Shown here piece by piece: positions 45,754-58,437 of a stretch of DNA of 64,000 nt; positions within the stretch are counted from its first letter, which is position 1; each line of letters starts with the position of its first letter. The DNA is from Cricetomys ansorgei (lineage: Eukaryota; Chordata; Mammalia; Rodentia; Nesomyidae): positions 770,001 through 834,000 of the forward strand of contig JAMJFZ010003746.1 in the NCBI GenBank assembly GCA_026225945.1, given 5' to 3'. The notes beneath the pieces were generated by a model. It was not told the origin of the DNA. It made no database searches and worked only from the letters and a program-made list of their open reading frames with translations. Both the position numbers and the translations under genes were made by a program.

Positions 45754-48725
45754 GGCCACCACCACCTTGCCTACCCGTGCCACCTTGCCCACCGCCTCTG
45801 CCTCTCCCATCTCTCTTGCTTCCCCCAAATCTTCCTTCATTCTCCTCTGAGCACCCACCTAAAACAGCCTCCCACCGGCACTACAGGACATTTGGAGAAG
45901 AAAAGAGAGATTTTCTTGGTCTTTTTCTTCCCTTCCTACACAAGGGCCTAGAGGTGGCGTTTCTAATTCTCTCTACATAGAACTTCCTTCTGGAAGAGAA
46001 TTACCCAAGGCGAGGCTCCACAGCCTGTACAGTTAGTTGTACTTAGAGCCAGCACGGGTCAACGAGGCCATGGGATCCCTGGCTGCTGAAGGTCTTGAGA
46101 GATTGAGCCTTCCTCAGGGAGACCCGTAGAAAGTTCAGACCCAGACTGGCTACCAGTGGGTTCCTGCTGCCCCCTGGTGGCTGGTGCCATCAGTGTGCAC
46201 ACCCCATATGTGTCTCCCACCACGGGCCCTGAAGCCAAGGTCTTGATTTCTGGGAGTTGGGAACATAACCTCTGGGGATCTGCATGTGGTTTATGAGCAA
46301 ATAATCCTCTGGTGAGAGGCCCCAGCTTCCAGGAACACTGGGTGGCCTTTCTAGAGATGCTAAATCAGTATCCCATTTAGCTGGTGTTAAACCCTTGGGA
46401 TTCAGGCCAGGATAGGTATAGGGAGCAATGTGACTATTTCTGAAGAACCTCACCCTTCCACTGGGAGCTCTGTCCATGTACTCAGAGGGGACATTCTGTG
46501 AAGCTAAGCTTTCAGGGACAATGCCACCTCCTAGAGCTATTGCTTACTGTTCTTAATCTGCTCTGCTACGGGAAGGTCCAGAATACTTGAGGCCCACGCC
46601 AACCTCCAGGGATCTGCAGCAGCTCTGAGACACAGATATGCCAGGAGCGGAAACTACTCTCCTGTCCCTGCAAGTCCTTGGAGTCCTTGGCAGTCAGGCA
46701 CCCCTGCCTCCACACCCAGAGTCCTTCCATGGAGGAATCTGTAACAGATCAGGCTGCACCTGACCTGTTAGGAAAGCAAGATCTGGGCTTCCTGGAATGA
46801 TTTCTAATTCCCCCTGAAGTCACTCGCTCTTCCATCTTGAAGGGCTCAGACCAGTGTTTTTCCATGTATGTGGGTAGTTCCCTTCCTACTCCCAGAAGGT
46901 ACCCTAGGCTGTCCCAAGTCTTCTCCTTCCTGGAGCCCTGAGCTGCTTGAAGGGTCAAGGAGACCATTGTTAAGCACCACATCAACTGTGAAGCAAGTCG
47001 CATGTCTGATTGAAAAGAGTGTACAATTTGTGCACTCAAAATTGTACATTTTGTACAATTCAAAAGACAAAACCCCCAGCTCTGTTGCCATTTGGAGATA
47101 TCCTTGGCTTATCTGGGCTTGTCACTCCCTCTTTTACTGAGACTCTGGATCACACACACAGATGCTCTTCTGGGTACCAGGCCAGCAGGCCCTGCTTGGG
47201 ATGCCAAGGGAAACGGGGTGGACCAACGTATGCACACCTGGCAAGGTAGTTTTGAGGAGGGGTAGCGGTCACGGCCGCCTACCCTGGTTCCCTGTGGTTT
47301 CTAGAAGAACTGTTGGCCCATGTGACACGTGTGTTTCCCCTTTCATGCTGGGTGGGTGAGTGACAGCTGGTGGGGGCGGGGGGCGGGACCCACGAGGATG
47401 TATAAGTACAGATATTTTAAAAGGAACTCTTTAAACTTCCTGGCTTCTATTCAGATCGGTGGTGAGCTCCTGTGTGGGCTGACTTGCTAAAGGTCATGCC
47501 CCCCGCCCCCCAATCAGCGCTCCCATCAGCGAGCCCAGATCTTGTGACAGCACGTGATGAGTGGGAGTGGAGGGAGGGCAGTAGCAACCTGGCAGTAAAC
47601 TCTGGGACTCTCTAGCTGTAGTTGCTAAAGGGCTTGAGGGGACCCCATGGTTTGTACATCGGCCATCTGCAGGAGTCGATAACCATGATCTACCCAAAAG
47701 TTCCCTCCTGCTATCTCAGAAAAATGTTTAGTCCAGGGACCAATTTAACGTATGTAAGAGAACAAAGCTTGCGGAGCACTTTAAGAAGGCACCACCCTTC
47801 AGGATGATGTGCTAAGATGCTGTGCCTGGGTGCCAGTTAGCCAGAGCCTCTTATGCCAGTGCTGGCCAGCGCTGTGTGCTGGGGCGTGTGCAGGCGTGAA
47901 ATGTCGTAGAGAGGCGTCTTCCTAGGGCTGTTCTGTTACCAAGGGTGTTTTGTTTAGTTGGGTTTTTGTATTTACCATGCTAACACCCACATTGTATCTT
48001 CCAAACCATTCTCCCACTTCCACCCGGCCAGAGGCCTTTCCTTCCTGCCCCACTGGGATGGAAGTAGCTCAGAGGGAATTTCCCAGCACCCCTGGCAGTC
48101 TGATAAACCATGTTCACAGTCCTAATGGAGACTCCCAAGATTCTGGCCATGTGGCTACTGAGACACGGGACAGGCTACGTGTACCCATGTGCAGATGTGG
48201 GTCCACAGGCCCCTCCTGTTCTTGGGCCACCAGATTTCTTGGTGATCAGCCCTGCTTTGCACATTCCGAAGGCGACTTCAACTGCTTTCCCCAGACTAGA
48301 CTTCAGTGCCCTTTAAGAAGTCTTTAAGTTATATTTATTTTGTTTTTGTTTTAATTGCACAAAACACTAAGATGAATGGCTGAGCTGCTCTTCCTAAGCT
48401 CTGCCTGTCTTCTGGGGGCCTTTCCTTCATGTCCAGAGGAGCCCCAAGCAGCTGTGGCATCAAAACGGATGCTGTCCACCTTTGGCTGGCTGTATTTAGC
48501 TTCCGATGGATTGCCTGCATTCTGCCAACACTGTGTGTATAGGCCCCACCCCTGCTTCAGGGTGCTCACTCATCAGTGCCTTCTGGGGAGGAAAGGACCC
48601 TCCCTGCACCCTGACAGGCTCTCCCCTCTGTACTCCTCTCCCCTGGGACTGTTACATCCCCTGTCCAATGCCCGTCAGTCAACTGTAGACGCTCTCTCTT
48701 TCCAATAAAGGCTTTGGAGACCATT
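45754..48725 (+). other. Itpkb: Itpkb 3' untranslated region
   Basis: About 3 kb of non-coding exon follow the TGA and end just past the AATAAA at 48704. I found no other AATAAA inside it, which suggests one main 3' end. It contains a perfect 10-bp inverted repeat at 47020-47048, an AU-rich ATTTATTT at 48333-48340, G- and C-rich patches near 47370-47390 and 47500-47512, and no recognisable SINE. The repeat-free character contrasts with both flanks and is expected of an exon under some constraint. The 5' end is certain and the cleavage site is inferred. Confidence 0.85.
48704..48709 (+). terminator. Itpkb: Polyadenylation signal AATAAA of Itpkb
   Basis: A canonical AATAAA lies about 2.95 kb after the stop codon, in ttccaataaaggc. 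Cleavage is expected about 10-25 bases downstream, near 48720-48730. A T-rich stretch with TGTG (ctttatgtgatccttc) follows, as expected of a downstream element. Assignment to this gene rests on strand, on distance, and on the lack of an intervening AATAAA. Confidence 0.85.
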
Positions 48726-50640
48726 ACTAGCTTTATGTGATCCTTCTTCTCCACCCCCACCCCCACCCTCCAACTACCACAAAGAGCTTCGATGACCCCA
48801 GCAGTGGATGTCAGGTGGGGTAACACTCTAAATCTGCAAACAGTGTAAAACACTCTTCATAGGGTGTCTTTTCTACATACCCTACTACACCTTTAAACAG
48901 TGGCTCCAGGACGTTCACCGTGACAGAGAAGGCCCCCTCCCCCGCCCACGATGGGCACTGTGCTGGGTGTACCCTGTTACTCACAGTGCATCACCTGTAA
49001 TAACAAGACTTTATAGTCTCTACTGATCAGATTGGGAAACTGAGGCTTAGAAGGCCAAACAACTTAGCCCGGGTAGGGAGAAAAGATTTGGACGCAGAAC
49101 TTGCTGCCTTACTGGAGGAGTATTTGGAGGCAGAGCTGACCCTTGAGGGCATGTCAAGGATTGTGGCCCCTCACGGCACCTCTCCAGTTCGGCCATAAGC
49201 CACAGCCACTAAAGGACTCTGGAGTCCACATTTTAGAAGGCTGCCCACCCCAGAAGACCGTTTTAGCCACTGTTGTGTGGGAAGCTACAGACCCTTCCAA
49301 GCAAAGTCACCCCACAGGCCCAAGGTACTTGCTAAAGAAACCCCAAGCCCTGGGAGAAGCCTGCAAGCCATCCGCCAATATGTCAGATCAGTGTCCTCCT
49401 AGCTAGCCCCAGGGGACCTGTGGTCCTGGAGAACCCTCAGTGGCTGAGGGGCCCAGTGCCATCTGACCACACCCATGACCTCAGGTGTGCCGTTGCTCCT
49501 TGTCACGTGGGCCCCAGTACCTCACTGCCACCTGTCCTCCAGGCCGCTACCCACAGGAGACGATGTCCCTAGTCACAGAGCCCTCGCCACTTTCATCTGA
49601 GGTCTTCTATCTAGCCGACTCGGGAGCATCCAGGGACATGGGTGGCCCGTTGCCTGATGCATCAGGGCCACTTTTGGCACCAAGTGTCTAAGCTCATAAG
49701 AAGCTGGCCCCTGCGGGCTTATGGGGCAGCGATTGTGACCAACTTCCTTTCATGGGACACCTTCAAGGTGTGGATGCTCTGCCTGGCTGGAGAGAGAACA
49801 CCTCAGGGAGGCAGGGTAGGAAGCTGTATCCAGCTCAATTCTGCAGCATCAGCCCCTGAAGAGTAATCTCTGCAATGGCCCAGTCACAGGTGTCAGCACA
49901 GGACTGTGCCAACTGAGCCACTCACCCTGGGAGGTGAGGAAGGAAGGCAATATCACCCCCGTTATCAAATCCCCGTGAGCCAGATGCTCCGTGGCCACAC
50001 CCTCCGGCTAGTCTTCCTCCTGCCCTTCCACTGGGCAGGGTGGTGGCACTGTCATCTACCCTGCAGGTCTGCAGGGAGAGAGATGCCGCAAATGAGGGCT
50101 CTCCACAGCTGCAGAGGGAGCAGCCTGGAGAGTTCTGTGTGGTTTGAGTGACAAGAAAGAGCCCGAGGCCACTCTGAATCTGATTGTGCAGAAGCCTGGG
50201 GTCTTGGACAGGTTTCAGTGTCTGCCAGCTCCATTAGCCCTGACACACCCTCCATGTCTGTGTGGGCTCCTTGGCTGTCCCGTCTTCATTGACACGTGAG
50301 GGGGCTCAGCCTAACACCTCTGATGATAGACACTCTGAGGGGGAGATCTGAACTTCTCCCTAGCAGAGTGCCCACGTGCTGTATACAGCAATGCTGTGTG
50401 CATAGGAACACAGGATACCTGCTCCCTTAAGCCCTGAGGTGGTGTCTGAGCCTGACTTCCGAGGCTCCTGCCTATATCAGCCTTTCCTACACGAGAACTC
50501 TACCTCCTTCCCTCCCCTACACCACATAGCTGACTCCCTGCATTCTCTTTCCCCTCTCCCACCCCTCACCTATGCATCCACCACAGCAGGCATCTTCTTA
50601 GATATTAGATCTTATAAGTAAAGTTTCATCAGAAATAACC
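48726..50640. other. Intergenic, downstream of Itpkb
   Basis: It contains a short C/CA-rich run (cacccccacccccaccc near 48752-48769) and a MIR-like antisense fragment at about 49000-49100 (gggaaactgaggcttagaag). I see no gene. From memory, the mammalian neighbour on this side should be Stum, transcribed convergently, but I recognise none of its coding sequence here. Confidence 0.6.
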
Positions 50641-50647
50641 ACGTCAC

Positions 50648-50800
50648 ACCAGATGGGGGTGGCGCACGCCTTTAATCCCAGGACCCGGGAGGCAGAGGCA
50701 GGCGATCTCTGTGGGTTCAAGGCCAGCCTGGTCTACAAAGCGAGTTCCAGGACAGCCAGAGTCACAACAGAGAAATCCTGTCTTGAAAACAACAGCAAAG
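50648..50800 (+). mobile_element. B1 SINE, sense
   Basis: It reads ggtggcgcacgcctttaatc, cgggaggcagaggcaggcga, tctctgtgggttcaaggcca and gcctggtctacaaagcgagt, ending cctgtcttgaaaac. This is a well preserved B1. Confidence 0.95.
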
Positions 50801-53590
50801 AAACAGCCATGCCACTACTTTATGTAGCTTCTAGGACCTATTTTGCAGCCAATCACAGATGAGACAAGTACCCTGCCATCTATATGGGCTGCAAAACTAA
50901 AATGTTTATCATCTAGCTCCTTACAGAAAAAGGCTGCCAAATCCTGCCTGAATGCAGCTGTGACCAGTTGCCATGAATTGCTAAGTGCTGAGGAATTGGA
51001 AGTGAAGTCATTTAATACTCATAAACCTTATATACTTAAATACTCATGAACCTTATCAGCCTCGGTGTAGAAGTAGAAGCACAGAGACACGGTAAATTAC
51101 CAAGACCACCCGGCTAGGGAACAACAGACCCTGGCTTTGGACCAAATTCATGACCTGCCTATGGTTCTGCACATCTACATCCCTGAGCAGTTCAGGGAGT
51201 GAGTCCTAGTACTTGGCTGCGCCACAGGATGGAACATCCCGAAAAGGCTGGAGCCCGGGGCACATGGGAGCAGGGCTACTTGAAGGGTCATGGCACCTGG
51301 CAGGCCCTGCAGATGGGGCTGGGGACTTGGGTCCACTAGAGTGAGGGGCTGCTTGTGCTAGACTTGGGTGACCCTCCAGAAGCTCAGCATTGGCACCTGT
51401 GGCATCCAGTACCCTTTCCCCGCAGTCTGAGTGAGGGTGCAGAACCAAGTCTGCTTGCCACTCACAGCCCTTCCGCAGACATGCAGAAAACACCCAGTTC
51501 CCAAGAACACCAGGAAACAGCATGTGTGTCCTTTATTTCAATTTTGCTTTCACTGTGACAGCTGTGGCCCTGCTCCTGGCACTTAGCACACTGGATACAG
51601 ACCTGAGATGACAGTCAATGGAGAAGCGAGACTGGAAGCAGACAGAAGATGGGGGAGGCACTCAAAGGGAGGGTTTGTAAACCAGGAGACACCTAGGCGA
51701 CAGTCACAACCCCTGACAGACCCCAATAGAAAGTTCTCAAGAAAAAAAAAATATCCACCAGGCATTGTGGCCCTACTATGTGTCTCCTTATGCTGCACAC
51801 ATAGTCCTGGGGACCATGGCTGTAGTGGGCAGATCCAGAGGCCACAGAGTTCAGACCACAAAGGCGGACCTCTTGTGACTAGCATCATTATCTGACCCAG
51901 CTCTTCCCTCCCTGTATCTTTCTAAACTTGTGAATGGGATTTAAGTAGGGGCAGGGCAGAAAGTCCCACGTGAACTTCTGTGCTTTTCAGTGTGGTAGCA
52001 TGTGTCATTTTAAAAATAGTTTCTGCATATTATGGACAAACAGGATCTGTGACAGTTTTCTGACAACACAGCCCTGCTCTCTTTCAATGAGAGGAGGGGG
52101 AAAAATTGCTCAATTTCTGTCATGCTTACTGAGAACACAGGCTAGAGTGAATCCAGAACAGCTGAGCAACAGCAAGGCCCCACTAGGGAGCCTGCCCCCT
52201 TGTGGACATCAAGGTATAAGAGGCTGGTCAGGGAATGATGCATTTAAGCCACAAATGATACCTTGCTCTAGTGAACATGGGAGTCCAGGTTTAAGACACA
52301 GTGGGAGGTGGTAGACAGATAGCAGGTATGTGTGACACAGTAGTAAGAGCACCATGGCAGGGAAAACAAGGGGTCCCATAGGGCAAAGACCAGGCCTGAC
52401 CTAAGACAGGGACATGAATGTCATTTGAGAAAGGTTTTGCAAAAGTTTTGCCACCAAACTGAGTTCAGAAGCTGAATATGAACTATCTGGAGGACTGACG
52501 ATGGAGGGAACAGAACATGCATCCACAGGGACACAGGGAAGGATGCTGTGGATTGTCTGCAAGTGTTGGCTTTATGTGGGGGATGTTTGATTGCTCGTGA
52601 TCTGTAAGTGCTATCAGTAGGAACACCTGAGGAGTTCTGTATCAATAAAAACCCCTGAGCTGAAGCACTCAGGGTTCCACTGTCCAGCATGGAACACACC
52701 ATGATAGTGGTTCCCTCTGCTGAGCTCTGGCAGGGTTTGCACGCATGAGTATGCCTCTGCAAAGAGGCAGCAAGCCAGGGAAAAAGAATTCTGATCTACA
52801 TTAGGTGCAGAGGATTCTTTGCATAGAAGATTTTCCATTTTAAGGGGAAAGCAGGAGAGGCAATATACAGGTGTGGGCTTTGTGTCACTCAGCAGCCAGG
52901 CACTGGCAGGAGAAAAATAAACATGTCCAGAAGTCAGTGCTATTTTAGCAGACAGTTTGTGTCTGAGACACTCAGCCCTGTCTATAAAGTGCTGTGTGTC
53001 CTTGCCCCTGCTTTGTGGGGAATATGCAAAGTGGGAATGGCTGGCAGGACACTGGCTAAGAAGCTGGGTACAAAAAACTTCCAAGGCCCAGCTGCTGCCC
53101 TTCGCCCTCATTTCCTGAGGATCAAGAGGCAGAGGCTTAGACAACGTTACTGACTGTGGCCTCGAGTTCACTTCATCAGCCCTCGCCCACCCCCGACTCC
53201 CGGCTTACCGGAGGAACTTTGCCAGTACTGAGAGCATGCATTGTGTTGGTTTGCACACATTAGTAATAAACTCAGAATCACCAATAATGTGTCAGTGTCA
53301 CATTAAGGAAAGCGAATTAAAAGCACTCTCCTTGGAGTCATTTACACAAGAGTGAGCCGAGAGTTGAGTTCTCTGCTTCCTCCCTGTGTCTTCCTCGTTC
53401 CCTGGCTGCTGTTTGAGTCTAGATCTGTGCCTGCCTGATGCTGTCTGAGGCTCTGTCCCTGTCCCTGTGGCCCTAACAAAGGGCTTTTCCTCCGCATTTA
53501 ATGAAAAGTACAGAACTACATGGGGAAGGAATGAGGGACACTTTACAGAAATCTTTAACAGAATTTTACATGTTTCCAGCTGGCCCAGAT
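50801..53590. other. Intergenic, no recognised gene
   Basis: A possible MIR fragment lies near 51040-51150. The longest minus-strand open frame (52614-53171, 185 codons) shows no recognisable domain and has a length expected by chance in a window this size. No other structure is recognised. Confidence 0.55.
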
Positions 53591-54268
53591 AACACACACA
53601 CACACACACATACACACTCTCACATACACACACATGCATACACACATACACACACATGCACACACACACACACTCTCACATACACACACATGCACACACA
53701 CATACACATACATGCACACACACATACACACACATGCACACACACACTCACATACACACACATGCACACACACATACACACACACTCTCACATACACACA
53801 CATGCACACACACATACACACGCGCACACACATGCGCACACACATGCACACACACATGCACACACACACTCTCACATACTCACACATGCACACACACATA
53901 CACACACATGCACACACATGCACTCTCACATACACACACATGCACACACACTCACACACATACACACATACACACACTCTCACATACACACACATGCACA
54001 CACACACATACACACACACTCTCTCACATACACATGCACACACACGCACACACGCACTCTCACATACACACACATGCACACACTCACACACATACACACA
54101 CACTCTCTCACATACACACACACACGCACACACACACACTCTCACATATACACACACATACACACGCATGCACATACACACAGATACACACACACTCTCA
54201 CATACACACACATGCACACACACACACACACACACACATACACACACACATGCATGAGCACACACACA
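53591..54268. repeat. Long (CA)n-based compound microsatellite (about 680 bp)
   Basis: CA dinucleotides are interspersed with regularly placed tacaca, atgcaca and ctctcaca variants, giving a higher-order pattern. A purine-rich stretch (gagaggaggga, ggaagg units) follows to about 54455. His/Thr-rich and Cys/Val-rich open frames over it are repeat artefacts. Confidence 0.98.
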
Positions 54269-54455
54269 AGAGAGGAGGGAGGAGATAGAGACAAACACAC
54301 AGAAAGAGAACTTGAATAAGCTGTGGGAAGGAGAAAGAAGCACAGGGGAAGAGGAGGGAATGAAGAAAGAAGCAATGGAGGAAAGGTAGAAGTAATAAAG
54401 GAGAGGGGAAGGGAGGGCGGGAAGGAAGGAGGGAGAGAGGGATGGGGAGAGGGAG
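54269..54455 (+). repeat. Purine-rich GA tract
   Basis: It is composed almost wholly of A and G (gaggagggaggagatagag, ggaaggaggg, gggagagggaggg), next to the CA array. Polypurine runs like this can form triplex DNA. Confidence 0.85.
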
Positions 54456-56173
54456 GGATACAGCCCATGTGGCTCTGGTGGCTGAGACCAGGCTAGGCAG
54501 AGCTAGCACTAGCAACACCTCCCCACCCTTCCCTCTTCTTTCTGCCCTGCTTTGCATGTTGCCATCTTGCTCCAAGAACTTTAGCCACAAGTAGCTTCAG
54601 GCTTACAAAACACATTAGGACCAAGGTGGGAAACTTGTCTAGGTAAAGAAACTCTAGTAAGCCCCTAGGCTATCCAGGCAAGCACAATAGGAGGGGGCTT
54701 GCTCACTTTTGACCTGGCTAGGGCTGCAGACCCACTCTTGCTCAGGAGTGGGTGGCTTCTGGGATTGACTGCTTTTCCAGCATCGAGTGGGTGTGAGTAA
54801 GGCAGGTGTTTGTCCCCTGGCAGAGCCAAGACCAGCTTGTGTCACACTGGAAAATGTGGCTCCCAGGCTAAGGATAGCCAGGAAAGGGCAGCAGCAAGGA
54901 GGGCCATGTCTATGCCGGGAGCAGCAGATGCAGAGTCAGGGCCCTGCTCTGTTGGAAGATGGTACATGTGTGCCTCAGTTTCTCCAAAGGACTTTGGATA
55001 TGTGTCTAGCTTTCCTAGAAGCCAACAGCAGAGATGGCTCCACTGTCTCCTGGCTTCCAGACTTCCCCGCTAACCTGGCAGCTCAGAGGCTCCGGGTGGC
55101 TTCTAGATGAAGCTTGCTTCCTCCACAGTGTAGATGTTTCTTTGCCATACAGCATTTTTGTTTGCAGGTATTGCCATATTTGATGAGAAAAGAAATACCC
55201 ACTCCTGCCTTGGATGCAGTTGTGAGCCTCTGCTGAGCTCGGGCCTCCTCTCATTGCTCTCTCAGGTAAAGGACCCGGGTGGGCGTGGCTAAAACTCACT
55301 GACCATCAGGCGAAGAAGCCACTAACTCATGGTATCCAAGTCACTAGTGGGACACAGCCTCAAACTAACGTTTGCCCTAGGTTTACCCCAGGGGTACCCA
55401 AGACCCAGCCGAGCCTCACAGGCACTGGGGAAGAGTGGTTGGACACTAGACTTTCCAAAGTCTCCTGGGCCCAGGTTGTGCCCTGGGCCATGAAAGTGCT
55501 GCCCCATCCAAGTGAGCTGTCTTTCTTTGGGACATTCTCCTTCTGTTGCAGTTTCACGTGACCATCTGCAGCAGGCTGCTACCATGCTTGTTTACCCTCT
55601 AGCTCAGAAAAGGAAAAAAAAAAAGAAGATAGACTTGAATCTGGGAGAGCAGGAGCTGATAGTGAACTGGACTAATGTCTCAATGCAATATCCCCAAACC
55701 TAATTCCCTCCCAGCTCTCCAGTCTGTGACCAATATGTGACCAATACTCTGAGCAAAGTTCCCAGAAGTCTAAGTTGCACACAATCACAAGGACAAGCTG
55801 CATGTGGCAAAATTATGTTTTTCATAGCAACATGTAAACAATTCATAGACATTGGTAATGAATAGTCTAAATCAAACTGCCCTGGGATGGGCACAAAAAC
55901 ATATCCAAAAATCATACTGTGTTTTAGGGAAACCAAGATCACAAAACTCCTTCAAAATGTCTCACTACAACCATCTGGTCATTCCTGGTTTGTAGCACAA
56001 CACTAGTTGGTTCCAGCTGCCATAACCAAGAATCACAGGCCTTTGACTCCAACAGCAGAACGCTCACAGTGCTAGGGACTAAAGTCCAAGGTCAGGGTCC
56101 CTCCGTGGCTTCTCTTTCTGACTTGCAAATAGCTACTATAATCTTCTCTTGGTGTGTGTGTGTATATCCTGGC

Positions 56174-56402
56174 CTTCCTCCTTCCGTCTCCTCCTCCTCT
56201 TCCTCCTCCTCCTCCTCCTCCTCCTTCCGTCTCCTCCTCCTCCTCCTCCTCCTCCTCCTCCTCCTCCTCCTTCCGTCTCCTCCTCCTCTTCCTCCTCCTC
56301 CTCCTCCTCCTCCTTCCGTCTCCTCCTCCTCCTCTTCCTCCTCCTCCTCCTCCTCCTTCCGTCTCCTCCTCCTCCTCCTCCTCCTCCTCTTCCTCTTCTT
56401 CT
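56174..56402 (+). repeat. (TCC)n array with 43-bp higher-order period
   Basis: A polypyrimidine array of ctc/tcc triplets is punctuated by CTTCCGTCTCC at 56181, 56224, 56270, 56313 and 56356. The spacing is 43, 46, 43 and 43 bp. Proline-, serine- and leucine-rich frames on the plus strand and glutamate-rich frames on the minus strand are artefacts. Confidence 0.97.
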
Positions 56403-56427
56403 AATAATAATAATAACAATAATAATT
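56403..56427 (+). repeat. (AAT)n trinucleotide repeat
   Basis: It reads aataataataataacaataa immediately after the TCC array. It probably began as the A-rich tail of the minus-strand SINE that follows. Confidence 0.85.
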
Positions 56428-56605
56428 CATTTATTTTTATGTTACGTGCATCTTTGCTTGCATATATGTCTGTGTGAGGGTGAGGGTGTTGAATCTCCTG
56501 GAACTGGAGTTGTAGACAATTGTAAGCTGGCATGTGGGTGCTGGGAATTGAACACTGGTCCTCTGGAAGAGCAGCCATTGCTCTTCAGAGCCATCTCTCC
56601 AGGCC
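56428..56605 (-). mobile_element. B3-type SINE, antisense
   Basis: The plus strand has tgtctgtgtgagggtgaggg, ctcctggaactggagttgta, gggtgctgggaattgaacac and an end agagccatctctccaggcc. This is the reverse of a B3 element with its head on the right. Confidence 0.93.
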
Positions 56606-56777
56606 CTAGTCTCATCTTCTTAGGAGCACATTAGTCACTACAGAATGGGACCTATTGTGGATGCTGTGAGTTAGGCTCCAGCATGAGGACTGTGGAAGGG
56701 ACGTGAGTTGATCCACAGTACCACTGTGTGTCTTTGTGACTAACTGCAGCCAGCCTGCTCCCAGCAGTTTCTTTCTT

Positions 56778-56957
56778 TCTTTTAGATTTATTTTACTTTA
56801 TGTGTATGTTTTGCCTGCATGCATGTGTGCTCACCATTCCAGTTGGATCTCCTTGACCTGGGTTGATGGATGGTTGTGAGCATGTGGGTATTGGGAATTG
56901 AACTCAGACTCACTGCAAGAGCGAGAGCTCTTAACTGCCGAGCCATCTCTCCAGCCT
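56778..56957 (-). mobile_element. B3-type SINE, antisense
   Basis: The plus strand has ttttgcctgcatgcatgtgt, gagcatgtgggtattgggaa, ttgaactcagactcactgca and ttaactgccgagccatctct. This is a second B3-type element within 400 bp, in the same orientation. Confidence 0.9.
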
Positions 56958-57849
56958 TCCACAGGCAGTTTCTTACTCCATAATTTCATGAACCAGCATC
57001 GGCTGCATTGGTGAACATATGCCCACCATGGGTCAGAGAAAGGGGCCACGTACGTAGACTGCGTCACCATGACTAGAGACAACCCAGCTCTACTGCTTTC
57101 TGGGCCTGTAGTATCCCTTACCCTGGCTCTATAGGTTCACTATTACCTTGGCTCAGCAGCACTATGAAAAACACACAGTGTGGCCATGTTGCCACTCAGT
57201 TTCCTCCCTCTATAGTAGAAGGCAGAGCAGAGAGCATGTGAAAGCATGTGAGAAGGCATGCCCACCCCAGACATGCATGTGCATGGTAAACGAAGAGTCC
57301 TTTGCCCTCCCTCCTGTCCTTGACTTTGAAAAGTGGGAGCTGGCTGGAGGAAGCGGGTCACTGGGAGTGTGTTCTTGAAGGTATTCTCTTCCTTGGCCCC
57401 TTTCTGTTACTGTCTGCCATCATGTGAGATTCTCTGTGTCTGTGTCCTCACTACTACATCCCCCCACATAGATTAAAATCCCCAAAACATTGTGGAAAAC
57501 AAACCCTTCTTCCTTGGAGTTGTTTTGCTAGACATCCTATCCCAGCTATGGCAAAGCTAACATGGGTTGTGGGTTGCTCTAAGGAAACAGGAAGATGTTG
57601 GGAAGAGGTCCTTGGCATATGAGGAGCTGGACACTAGTCCCTGACCACCCCAGAACTGATGGCAACACTGTGGGCATGTCTCACTCGGTCCTCCAGCTTG
57701 CTGCTCCTGGAGCAACTACAGTAGATGATGTATGTTGGCTCACGATCCTGAGATGCTCTTGGGCATCCCATAAGTGTGGGGGAGCAGGGAAGCTAATTGT
57801 CCATAAGCATTGATCTTCTGCCAACCCAAGTGGGCTCCATCTGTTACAC

Positions 57850-58437
57850 TTTTTTCTTCTGCCTGTCCAGAATCCCTAGATTCTACATGAATTTATGTGT
57901 ATTCTGGAGTTTCTCTTAGTGCTGATTTGTAGTCTTATATTACTGTGATCAGTCAGGGTCTAGAAATTGTTTTAATTTTCTTGTATTTGTTGAGACTTGC
58001 TTTGTGTCCCAATACCGGAGGGTGTTCCATGGGCTGCCGAGAGGAATGTGATTCCACAGCATTTGAATGGAATGTTCTTAGATGTCTGTTAAGTCAGTTT
58101 CACGAACAATGCCATTCAATGTTAATATTTCTGTTTATTTTCTGTGGGAACGGCCTGTTGGTGAGAGTCTGATATTGCAGTCGCCCACTACTATCGTGCA
58201 AAGCTCCGTCTGTGGCTTTCCATCTAACAGTACTTGTTTTATGAGATTGAGTGCGCCTGTGTTAAAGGCAGATACATTTAGAATCGTAATGTCCCCTTGA
58301 TGGATCGTTCCCTTTATCTGTATGAAGTGACCAACTTTATCTCTTCTCTCTGATCTTGAAGTCTATTTTGTCAGATTTTAGAACACTTTCTGGATTCTCC
58401 TATGTCCGTCTGTAACGTATTTATTTCCTTTCATCAG
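57850..58437 (-). mobile_element. LINE-1 ORF2 fragment, antisense, decayed
   Basis: The plus strand shows the reverse complement of L1 ORF2 sequence: tatttgttgagacttgcttt, ggtgttccatgggctgccga, gatgtctgttaagtcagttt, gatattgcagtcgcccacta, ttgatggatcgttccc and tgtatgaagtgaccaacttt. Stops and indels abolish any long frame, and both ends of the element are missing. Confidence 0.88.

Noticed and set aside
52614..53171. 185-codon minus-strand open frame
   Set aside because: No recognisable domain or codon pattern. By a rough estimate, about one frame of this length is expected by chance in 64 kb over six frames.
53501..54343. Open frames of about 270 codons on both strands (His/Thr-rich and Cys/Val-rich)
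   Set aside because: They are translations of the CA microsatellite. Every frame is open because of the dinucleotide repeat.
56069..56634. Pro/Ser/Leu-rich plus-strand and Glu-rich minus-strand open frames
   Set aside because: They arise from the (TCC)n array. There are no splice sites, domain or conserved flanks.
57850..58437. Intact L1 reverse transcriptase
   Set aside because: Only a short antisense ORF2 fragment remains, with stops and indels and no full-length frame.
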